From: Verrucomicrobiales bacterium
Lineage (GTDB): Bacteria; Verrucomicrobiota; Verrucomicrobiia; Verrucomicrobiales; DEV007
Direction: 5' to 3'
Length of the DNA stretch: 64,000 bases
Assembly (NCBI GenBank): GCA_002698785.1
Contig: PAAG01000041.1
Location: forward strand, 20,086-84,085
Shown here: positions 57,682 to 64,000 of the stretch, in pieces
Position numbering within the stretch: position 1 is the first letter of the stretch
How the letters are laid out: every line of letters begins with the position of its first letter
The notes under the pieces: generated by a model
The model's database searches: none
What the model was told of the DNA's origin: nothing
Seen by the model: the letters and a program-made list of their open reading frames with translations, nothing else
Position numbers and translations under genes: made by a program

Positions 57682-59055
57682 TTAAAGAGAAGCCGTAGGT
57701 TTGGCGTTGGGACGTGAATTTTCGGTTGTGGAAGAGGTCTCTGCAGGAACGTCTACCGGATCGTTCTCACCGGGGCGAGTCGCCTCAGAAGATAAATAGT
57801 CTTTCATCTTATCGATCGAAAAATTCCATCCGATAATTTCCGCTTCGGTGTTGCCAGCGTGGCGAAAACCTACCTGAACTCCCACAGACTCGGCTCTCAG
57901 GCGTTGAGGGATTTGATAGGATACTATTCCGGTGTTGGAATCAAAGACATGCGGGACTTTTCCGAAGCCAGTGATTCGCATGGATATGGAGTCCGCCTGC
58001 ACTCCCTCCAGTTTCGACAGATTTACTTCGATCAATGGCAGGCGGTTCCCAATCGTAGAATTGGCAGGGGGTAGCACGGTCACAAGTGGTGCCTCTTCTT
58101 CACCTTCTTCGTTTTTGGATTCGGTTAGGAGTTTTCGGCCCGAAGAAGTCACGTTTCCGCCGCCGAAATTCAGGGCCGGGTCAAAATTCGCCAGCGTAGT
58201 GCCGTGGACAACGTATCGACCTATCTCCATATCATCGTCTTCCCAGTTCGTTTTCTTGCCGTTCACTGTGAAGCAAGCTTCGTAGCCGAACTCTTTGGCC
58301 ATCTCCTTTACTTGGTCATTGTAGATGCCGTAGGGGTAAGCAAATGTCTTGATCACAGCACCAGTGTCCCCGAAATTCTCCTCCAGAAATCTCTGCGATT
58401 CCTCAAGTTCCACCTTCAACCACTCCCGGTAAGCGTCCTCCGATTTTCCTTTCCGGCTCGACATGTTCTGGTGACTTACTGAGTGGCTGGAAATGGTACC
58501 TCCAGCAGAAGCCAGCTCACGAATTTCGTCATGCGTCATGGAGCGACCACCGACACCGACATAGTTTTTGTAGAGAAAGACAGTGAAAGGATACCCATAT
58601 TCTTTCATCACGTTCATCGCGAGGGTATGGGTCGCCTTCCAACCATCATCGATAGTGATCATGATACACTGTTCGGGAATATCCTTCTTGCCCTGCTTCC
58701 AGTCGAGATACTGTCGCATGCTGATGACAGGCAGTTCGGCATCCTTGATTGCCTGCATCTGGTTGCGAAAATCATCGATGTTCAGGATCATGTCATTCGA
58801 CGAGTTCCCCTCCGTGAAATCGTGATATCCAAGAATCGAGACCCGTGCCTCCTTGTTGATCACCGGTTCCATCTTCACGGGATCCGGGGGAGGAGGGATA
58901 TCCTCCAAAGCGATTTCATTGAGTTTCTCGGCTTCTTCCTCCGCATTGCGGTCTAGAGCTTCCTTTACCGTGTCGAAATACGGGGCAACCTTCTCACATC
59001 CAGTGAATGCAGTGAGGAGCAGAATTACGAGGGGCAGAGATTTGGAAAGATCCAT
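57682..59055 (-). CDS. Polysaccharide deacetylase lipoprotein
   Basis: The 457-residue lipoprotein (lipobox FTGC, C20) has a NodB-type deacetylase domain. It begins I-L-G-Y-H-D-F, with TIDDGW (D136/D137) and the metal ligands H191 and H195 in SSHSVSHQNMS. FAYPYGIYND forms the next motif. The last 140 residues are a separate beta-rich domain resembling an Ig-like or cadherin fold and a polar tail rich in T, S and P. It probably removes acetyl groups from peptidoglycan or an exopolysaccharide. Being 14 bases ahead of ffh on the same strand is unusual company and may only reflect dense packing. Confidence 0.9.
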   Translation of the reverse strand: MDLSKSLPLVILLLTAFTGCEKVAPYFDTVKEALDRNAEEEAEKLNEIALEDIPPPPDPVKMEPVINKEARVSILGYHDFTEGNSSNDMILNIDDFRNQMQAIKDAELPVISMRQYLDWKQGKKDIPEQCIMITIDDGWKATHTLAMNVMKEYGYPFTVFLYKNYVGVGGRSMTHDEIRELASAGGTISSHSVSHQNMSSRKGKSEDAYREWLKVELEESQRFLEENFGDTGAVIKTFAYPYGIYNDQVKEMAKEFGYEACFTVNGKKTNWEDDDMEIGRYVVHGTTLANFDPALNFGGGNVTSSGRKLLTESKNEEGEEEAPLVTVLPPANSTIGNRLPLIEVNLSKLEGVQADSISMRITGFGKVPHVFDSNTGIVSYQIPQRLRAESVGVQVGFRHAGNTEAEIIGWNFSIDKMKDYLSSEATRPGENDPVDVPAETSSTTENSRPNAKPTASL

Positions 59056-59203
59056 GGAAACAAAGGATGAACCGACGATTTATTATAGGCGGTATTCAGG
59101 TCATGGAAACTGTGAATTCGAGCCACTTCCCGCCCGAATGGGATTTGCGCAAAGGTGCTGCGTGGACTATTTGTAAGTTTGGCAAATTCAACCAAGTTCG
59201 AGC

Positions 59204-59575
59204 ATGGCAGATCAAAATATTGAAATTACGGCTTATTTGAAAACTTTTTGTGGATGGAGCGAAGGCGTTCGTTCGATCTTCCGGAAATACGGTCTCGAGT
59301 GGGAAGAAAAGGACATCATTAAGAATCCTGCTTTCCGCTGGGAAATGGAGCAGAAAAGCGGTCAGCCACTCTCTCCCTGCGTCGTTGTGAACGGCACCAT
59401 GCTTGCCGATGTCAGCGGTGAAGAAGTCGAGGCCTGGATGATTGAAAACGGCGTGATTAACTCGAGCGATGAGACTCCTGACGCTCCGATTGACTCTGCC
59501 TGCACCGATGAGCAACACGCCGCAATGGAAGCTGCCGCCCGTGCAAAGAGCCCTAATGTCCGCATCATCGAGTAA
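59204..59575 (+). CDS. Monothiol glutaredoxin-like protein
   Basis: The 123-residue cytoplasmic protein has the thioredoxin-fold glutaredoxin pattern with C16-G-W-S19, so only the first active-site cysteine is kept. The cis-proline is P58 in LSPCVVVNG, and G-E-E-V-E-A-W-M closes the domain. The last 35 residues are polar and may be a tail specific to this group. C-x-x-S glutaredoxins often take part in iron-sulphur cluster transfer or in non-redox roles, but the exact role here is unknown. It lies 33 bases upstream of parB on the same strand. Confidence 0.8.
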   Translation: MADQNIEITAYLKTFCGWSEGVRSIFRKYGLEWEEKDIIKNPAFRWEMEQKSGQPLSPCVVVNGTMLADVSGEEVEAWMIENGVINSSDETPDAPIDSACTDEQHAAMEAAARAKSPNVRIIE

Positions 59576-59608
59576 AAGGGTGGATTCTTCGACCGTTCCT
59601 CACTTTTC

Positions 59609-60529
59609 ATGTCAGAATCGCAGAGTCCCCGGAAAGGCCTTGGAAAAGGCCTTCAAGCCCTGATTAAAGCTCCGGGCACCGTCCCTGTTGCGACCACTCA
59701 ATCCGACGAAGAAGATACTTCGACGGGGGAGCGTGTGCGCCGGGTTGACCTGGATAAAGTGGTTCCATCGCCGCTGCAGCCGAGAAAGCGGTTCAACGAA
59801 GAGCATCTCGACGAACTCGTCGAGTCGATTCGCGAACATGGGGTGATCCAGCCTCTCATCGTCCGCGAAGTCGCGGGACAGTACGAACTTATCGCCGGGG
59901 AGCGTCGCTGGAGAGCTTCTACCAAACTCGGCCTTGAGAAAGTCCCTGTCATCCTTCGTGATGCTTCCGATAGGGACGTTCTCGAGATGGCTCTCATCGA
60001 GAACCTTCAGCGCGAGGATCTCGACCCATTGGAGGAGGCAGAAGCCTACTCTCGCCTCGCCAGGGAATTTGGCCTGAAGCAGGAGGAAATTGCCCAGCGC
60101 GTAGGCAAGAACCGGGCGACCGTTTCAAACGCAATTCGCCTGTTGGACCTCGACGAAGAGGTCCAGTTGCTCGTATCGCGCAAAATGCTTAGCTCCGGTC
60201 ACGCAAAAGCGATCCTTGGAATCAAGACAAAAGCCGAGCAGCGCATGCTTGCCGATATGGTAGTTCGTAAGAAAATGAACGTCCGTGATACGGAGAAACT
60301 CGTCTCCGAGCATATCAACGGCAAGACCAAGTCCAAGGCACCCAAAAAATCGAAAGTTTCCCCGCAGGCAGAAGCATACCTCCGTCAGATTCAAGACGAA
60401 CTTCGTAGCCGGTTTGCGACAAATATCGCGATCCAGCACGGTGACAAGCGAGGAAAGATCGAGATCGAATACTACGGGAACGAAGACCTGGGGCGGATCC
60501 TTGAGTTGATGGGAATCCACCTGGACTAA
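59609..60529 (+). CDS. parB: ParB/Spo0J chromosome partition protein
   Basis: The 306-residue product binds parS and CTP and loads onto the chromosome. The N-terminal KGLGKGLQALI segment (about 9-19) matches the ParA-contacting peptide of ParB. The CTP-binding ParB/Srx domain (about 45-140) has GERRWRAS, and the helix-turn-helix (about 155-180) has LKQEEIAQRVGKNRATVSNAIRLL. A C-terminal dimer domain ends with I-E-I-E-Y-Y. No parA is adjacent: the usual upstream place is held by a glutaredoxin-like gene. I saw no full parS-like 16-mer in the window. Confidence 0.95.
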   Translation: MSESQSPRKGLGKGLQALIKAPGTVPVATTQSDEEDTSTGERVRRVDLDKVVPSPLQPRKRFNEEHLDELVESIREHGVIQPLIVREVAGQYELIAGERRWRASTKLGLEKVPVILRDASDRDVLEMALIENLQREDLDPLEEAEAYSRLAREFGLKQEEIAQRVGKNRATVSNAIRLLDLDEEVQLLVSRKMLSSGHAKAILGIKTKAEQRMLADMVVRKKMNVRDTEKLVSEHINGKTKSKAPKKSKVSPQAEAYLRQIQDELRSRFATNIAIQHGDKRGKIEIEYYGNEDLGRILELMGIHLD

Positions 60530-60548
60530 TCAGCGCTTCCTCAAATTC

Positions 60549-61553
60549 ATGAAGCGTTGCCTGTTACCCATTCTTGCTGGTGCTCTGGCTCTTTCCAGTT
60601 GTGGAGAATCCTTGCCTCCTTTTGATCAGGCCACTGCACTGGAGCTTTCTGTCTCCGGCGAAAAAGCATTTTCCCATGTAAAAGCCTTCGTCGAAATGGG
60701 CCCGCGCCCGGCAGGCTCTGATGCGATTGAAAAATCGAGAGTCTACATAGAAGAGCAACTCGCATCCTCCGGCTGGGAAGTGAAACGGCAGACATTCTCG
60801 GCGAAAACTCCCGATGGAGAAAAAGAGTTCATCAATCTCCGTGCCCGCTTCAAAGGGACCTCGTGGGAAAAGGGCGTCGCCGGACTCCTCTGCTCACACT
60901 ACGATACAAAACTATTTGGCGGCTTCGATTTTGTAGGGGCCAACGATGGCGCCTCCAGTACTGGTCTCCTCATCGAGCTGGGACGAGTTCTCTCGGAAAA
61001 ACCAGCTCTGGCCTCTCGAATCGAGCTGGTATTTTTCGATGGAGAAGAAGCGTTCGGGCCCAATATCACACCTCGAGATGGCCTCTACGGCAGCAAACAC
61101 TACGCCTCTGAAATGGTGCTGCTAAAAGGCGAACTCCGTCCTCGTTGGGGATTACTTCTCGATATGGTCGGCGATGCAGAGCTCAATATTCGAGCCGGTG
61201 TCATGGTTCCTAGACCACCGCTCCAGGCCATGAAGAGCGATGGGAAAGAGCAGAAAGAACACGTCAATCACGAGGCGATCAAGCAGGCTCGCGATGTCAT
61301 GGCTCGTCAGCTGCTGCAAGCAGCAAAAGATCTCGATCTACGGAACTTTGTCGGGATCAGTCCGGACTACATCACTGATGACCATGTTCCTCTAAACGTA
61401 TCTGCCGGCATTCCGGCGATCGACCTTATCGATTTTGACTACCCATACTGGCACACCCCGGCAGACACCATTGACAAACTCGATCCTCGGAGCCTCGAAG
61501 TCACGGGACGTATCACGCTCCAGCTCGTCGAAAAATACCTCATGGCTCCCTAG
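60549..61553 (+). CDS. M28 peptidase / glutaminyl-peptide cyclotransferase-like lipoprotein
   Basis: The 334-residue product has a lipobox LSSC (C18). The M28-type domain has metal ligands H117 (CSHYD), D133 (ANDGASS), the E166/E167 pair in FDGEEAF and a late histidine in Y-W-H-T-P-A-D-T. The F-D-F-V-G-A-N-D-G-A-S-S and G-L-Y-G-S-K segments are closer to glutaminyl cyclases than to aminopeptidases. It probably acts on N-terminal glutamine or on peptides outside the cytoplasm. It starts 19 bases after parB and converges with the site-2 protease gene. Confidence 0.88.
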   Translation: MKRCLLPILAGALALSSCGESLPPFDQATALELSVSGEKAFSHVKAFVEMGPRPAGSDAIEKSRVYIEEQLASSGWEVKRQTFSAKTPDGEKEFINLRARFKGTSWEKGVAGLLCSHYDTKLFGGFDFVGANDGASSTGLLIELGRVLSEKPALASRIELVFFDGEEAFGPNITPRDGLYGSKHYASEMVLLKGELRPRWGLLLDMVGDAELNIRAGVMVPRPPLQAMKSDGKEQKEHVNHEAIKQARDVMARQLLQAAKDLDLRNFVGISPDYITDDHVPLNVSAGIPAIDLIDFDYPYWHTPADTIDKLDPRSLEVTGRITLQLVEKYLMAP

Positions 61554-61581
61554 TGTGATGTTAGCCGAGTTCGCACACTAG
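61550..61581. terminator. Shared hairpin containing both stop codons of two converging genes
   Basis: CTAGTGTG (61550-61557) and CACACTAG (61574-61581) are perfectly complementary around a 16-base loop. The plus-strand stop TAG (61551-61553) and the minus-strand stop TAG (61578-61580) both lie in the arms. It has no T-run, so termination strength is uncertain. Confidence 0.5.
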
Positions 61582-62225
61582 TTGCCAGGGATTCCCGAAG
61601 GTCTGCCCTGCAGGCGTTGCCAGTTCTCGTAGGCAAGCATTCCGCAGATGATTGCGGTGAAAATGCTTCGGGAAAGTAAGCCGAATACAGCAATCGTTCC
61701 CGCGATAATGATACCGGTCCAGAATACGACCCGTAGTCTGGATGGCCCCATCAGGTAACCAAAGATCTGACCACCATCGAGGGGATAGATCGGGAGAACG
61801 TTAAATACGAATAGGAATCCGTTCACCATGATCAAGTCGAAGACGAAGGACCTTACCATGGGATTCTCCATACCGGGACTGAGACCGAGAAGTAATCCGA
61901 CGCCGACCAGTATCACATTCGCAGCGGGGCCCGCGGCAGAAATCCCGATGGACTGCCATTTGGTAAAACGACCTGGTCCCGCACAATAACCGCCTAACCC
62001 GTAAAGAGTAATCTCGGAATGACTGGCACCGAATTTCCTTCGAGCAAAGGCATGACCCAATTCGTGTAGGACGATGGAAAGAAACAGGACCAGCGTCAGC
62101 AGTCCGAACTTCATGAGCGCCTCTGGCCCTTCACCATCGAGATACCCGATCCCGAGCATCAAACAGAGCACCCAGAACATCCAGTGGATCGTGATGGGAA
62201 AACCAAAAAGGGGGAAACGCAGCAT
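61578..62225 (-). CDS. Site-2-type membrane metalloprotease (M50 family)
   Basis: The 215-residue integral membrane protein has the zinc motif HELGHA (H54, E55, H58) in an early TM helix. The second ligand motif is FNVLPIYPLDGGQIF (D150), as in the LDG of site-2 proteases. About five TM helices are visible. It is the short form without PDZ or CBS domains. It may cleave membrane-bound regulators, including anti-sigma-type proteins, but no substrate is nearby. It diverges from the sialate esterase gene. Confidence 0.9.
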   Translation of the reverse strand: MLRFPLFGFPITIHWMFWVLCLMLGIGYLDGEGPEALMKFGLLTLVLFLSIVLHELGHAFARRKFGASHSEITLYGLGGYCAGPGRFTKWQSIGISAAGPAANVILVGVGLLLGLSPGMENPMVRSFVFDLIMVNGFLFVFNVLPIYPLDGGQIFGYLMGPSRLRVVFWTGIIIAGTIAVFGLLSRSIFTAIICGMLAYENWQRLQGRPSGIPGN

Positions 62226-62267
62226 GTGAAATCGAGTTAGGGCTTTTGATAGCCGGTTTTTCGTGCG

Positions 62268-62318
62268 CGGGAATCTCTCAAAGTTCCCGGTAAGATCAAG
62301 TTGAATCGGGATTCCCGA
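62268..62318 (+). promoter_or_regulatory. Two related inverted repeats before the sialate esterase gene
   Basis: CGGGAA (62268-62273) pairs with TTCCCG (62284-62289) across 10 bases. TCGGGA-T-TCCCGA (62306-62318) is a perfect 13-base palindrome. Both share CGGGA/TCCCG arms, as expected for two sites of one dimeric regulator in this 129-base divergent region. Confidence 0.4.
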
Positions 62319-62354
62319 ATTGCGCTCAGTCCAACCGACTGCTAGCTTCCCGCC

Positions 62355-63908
62355 ATGAAAATCCCCATTTTCTCAGCAGTATTAGCGCTCGCTATGAGCG
62401 GTGCATCGCTCTTTGCCCTGGAGTTGAATCCGCTCTTCACCGACCACGCTGTTCTTCAACAGGAATTGCCCGTTCCCGTATGGGGCACTGCAAAACCTGA
62501 GCAGAAGGTAACAGTCACTTTTGGCGAGCAGGAAAAGACAGCCAACGCAGACGCAGAGGGCAATTGGATGGTTATTCTGGATCCATTGGTGGCAAGTGCT
62601 GATCCAGCAGAAATGAAAGTGACTGCCGGGGAAAAAAGCATCACCATTTCCGATGTTCTGGTGGGAGAAGTCTGGGTCGGTTCCGGGCAATCGAACATGG
62701 GTTGGACCGTCGAACGTACACTGTCCGGCGAGAAGGCAAAAGCAGCCGCCGATAAAGGCGAGTACGAAGGTCTGCGACTCTTCAAAGTCCCTGTAAAAGG
62801 AGAAGACGAGCGGCAGTCGAAAGTGAACGCGCAATGGGCTGTGCCGAACTCTTCCACCGTAGCAAGCTTTTCAGCGACCGCGTTTTATTTCGGCTCAAAA
62901 CTGCTAAAAGACCGATCCGTTCCGATCGGAATGATTCAGTCCGCAAACGGAGGCACAAACGCCTTTTCCTGGATCAATACCGATACACTCAACAATGATC
63001 CCATCGCGGAAACCATTCGTACCTATTGGGCGTCTACAGTTGAGAACCATCCGGCAGCAATGAAAAAGTACGAGGCTGCTCTGGCGAAATGGAAAGAGAA
63101 AGTGGCGGCAGCAAAGAAAGAGGGAAAGACAGTCGAAGGGCGGGCACCACGCGAGCCGCTTGGGCCCGATCATGTGAAACGTCCTGCCGGGCACTACAAC
63201 GCCATGGTGGCTCCCTTGCAGCCCTACGCGATTCGCGGTGTTGTCTGGTATCAGGGCGAGGCAAACTCACGTATGCCCTTCTATCCCGGATACAAGGATC
63301 TCATGCTTGGCCTTGTTGAGGATTGGAGAACTGATTGGGCGACAGCCTCAGATGGCGAGTTGGAGAAACGCAACTTTCCTTTCTACCTTGTCCAGCTCCC
63401 GAACTTTGCTGGTGGCGACGCCGGAGGCTGGCCCGGTATTCGCGAGCAGATGCTCAAATTCTGGGAAGAAGGTGAGAATACCGGAATGGTCGTGACCATC
63501 GATACCGGCGATGCCAAGGACATTCATCCTCAGAACAAGAAACCAGTTGGAGAGCGTCTCGCAGCGTTTGCCAGGGCGAATACCTATGGCGAGAATATCG
63601 TTTTCTCAGGACCAATTTTCGATTCGATCCAGATCGAAGGAGACAAAGCGGTAGTTTCTTTCCGCTACGTAGGCAGCGGCCTTTCCTCTTTGAATGGCGA
63701 GGAACTCAAGTATTTCGAGATCGCGGGAGCAGACGGCGAATTTCATCCTGCAAAAGCAGAAATCAAAGACGACAAACTCATCGTGACAGGGGAAGGCGTT
63801 TCCGAGCCACGAGCAGTTCGCTATGCTTGGGTAAACAACCCAGAGAATCCGAACTTTGGAAACAAGGACGGTTTTCCAGCCAGTCCTTTCCGGACCGATT
63901 CTTGGTGA
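62355..63908 (+). CDS. Sialate O-acetylesterase
   Basis: The 517-residue exported enzyme (signal peptide about 1-21) belongs to the SGNH-type sialate O-acetylesterases. It starts with L-F-T-D-H-A-V-L-Q-Q-x-x-P-V-P-V-W-G-x-A, followed by the nucleophile block GSGQSNM (S113 in GQSNM, 111-115). VVWYQGEANS is the usual oxyanion/ligand block, and D-x-H-(P) in D-I-H-P-Q-N-K-K-P-V-G completes the triad. It removes acetyl groups from sialic acids or related acetylated sugars. With the GHL10 hydrolase, SGNH hydrolase and deacetylase in this window it points to glycan processing. It diverges from the M50 protease. Confidence 0.93.
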   Translation: MKIPIFSAVLALAMSGASLFALELNPLFTDHAVLQQELPVPVWGTAKPEQKVTVTFGEQEKTANADAEGNWMVILDPLVASADPAEMKVTAGEKSITISDVLVGEVWVGSGQSNMGWTVERTLSGEKAKAAADKGEYEGLRLFKVPVKGEDERQSKVNAQWAVPNSSTVASFSATAFYFGSKLLKDRSVPIGMIQSANGGTNAFSWINTDTLNNDPIAETIRTYWASTVENHPAAMKKYEAALAKWKEKVAAAKKEGKTVEGRAPREPLGPDHVKRPAGHYNAMVAPLQPYAIRGVVWYQGEANSRMPFYPGYKDLMLGLVEDWRTDWATASDGELEKRNFPFYLVQLPNFAGGDAGGWPGIREQMLKFWEEGENTGMVVTIDTGDAKDIHPQNKKPVGERLAAFARANTYGENIVFSGPIFDSIQIEGDKAVVSFRYVGSGLSSLNGEELKYFEIAGADGEFHPAKAEIKDDKLIVTGEGVSEPRAVRYAWVNNPENPNFGNKDGFPASPFRTDSW

Positions 63909-64000
63909 GAAAGGTCAAGGGTGTGTTCGAAAATCAGGGTGAGGCGTGACGCTAGCCATTGCCCGCCTCGCACGGCGCTTCGAAGGAGCGGGGTTTCCCC
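63909..64000. other. Downstream tail at the window edge
   Basis: No gene is visible here. GAGGCG (63941-63946) and CGCCTC (63964-63969) could form a 6-base stem with a 17-base loop, and the window ends in GGGG-TTT-CCCC (63990-64000). The stretch is cut by the window edge. Confidence 0.3.

Noticed and set aside
59609..60529. parS sites around parB
   Set aside because: No full-length match to the TGTTTCACGTGAAACA-type consensus was seen here; short CACG words elsewhere are too brief to count.
1..64000. CRISPR arrays, tRNA or rRNA genes, and mobile elements
   Set aside because: No regularly spaced direct repeats, cloverleaf-like intergenic sequences, transposase genes or terminal inverted repeats were found. 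Intergenic space is too short for most of these.

Overview
The window looks like a chromosomal segment from a member of the Verrucomicrobiota (PVC superphylum). The clues are a giant cell-surface protein with an N-terminal LEPR-XLL motif, a gene of the small Minf_1886/TIGR04138-type family restricted to Verrucomicrobia and Planctomycetes, an ECF-type sigma factor translationally coupled to a Ser/Thr kinase, Tat-exported Gfo/Idh/MocA and beta-propeller proteins, SLA1-homology-like repeats and a secreted beta-propeller/di-heme cytochrome fusion. Coding density is very high. No gene-free stretch exceeds about 220 bases, and I saw no tRNA, rRNA, CRISPR array, insertion sequence or prophage.

Layout. 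123-23438 is one uninterrupted 23.3 kb gene for a 7771-residue repeat protein: LEPR motif, metzincin-like zinc motif, cadherin/VCBS-like, LamG, autotransporter-type and PKD-like repeats. 23.5-34.5 kb holds housekeeping and envelope genes: dcd and cmk, divergently placed; a Tat-exported propeller protein; an L,D-transpeptidase; a HAMP/adenylate cyclase; a Minf_1886-type gene coupled to an M16 peptidase; a Tat-exported oxidoreductase; and a diverged HupE/UreJ_2-like membrane protein.

34.5-50.6 kb is the most interesting part. A sigma factor/Ser-Thr kinase pair on the minus strand is transcribed away from a 1892-residue propeller/MauG-like di-heme protein on the plus strand. A 531-residue three-repeat secreted protein follows and shares its C-terminal domain with the di-heme protein. 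Both secreted genes are preceded by the same AATGTAACC...TTCCC(C)AAG(G)AAAAGA element, a candidate promoter for the neighbouring sigma factor. A tripartite RND pump brackets this module: outer-membrane factor at 34.5 kb, adaptor and permease at 46-50.6 kb.

50.6-54.7 kb is a minus-strand run of envelope or sugar-related proteins: a duplicated-domain lipoprotein, a GHL10-type glycoside hydrolase, a membrane protein with paired SHD1-like repeats, and an SGNH hydrolase. 54.7-64 kb holds mgtE, with a leader that looks like a transcription attenuator; ffh with a polysaccharide deacetylase lipoprotein; a monothiol glutaredoxin-like gene and parB; an M28 glutaminyl-cyclase-like lipoprotein; a site-2 protease; and a sialate O-acetylesterase.

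Best candidates for something undescribed: (1) the kinase-gated sigma factor with its presumed di-heme and three-repeat surface targets, including an inverted repeat that could hide the sigma gene's ribosome binding site; (2) the mgtE leader, where one arm of a terminator hairpin can instead pair with an upstream copy of the same hexamer; (3) the giant LEPR-XLL protein and its recently duplicated LamG/PKD blocks. All functional assignments come from reading the sequence by eye. No database search or folding program was run.
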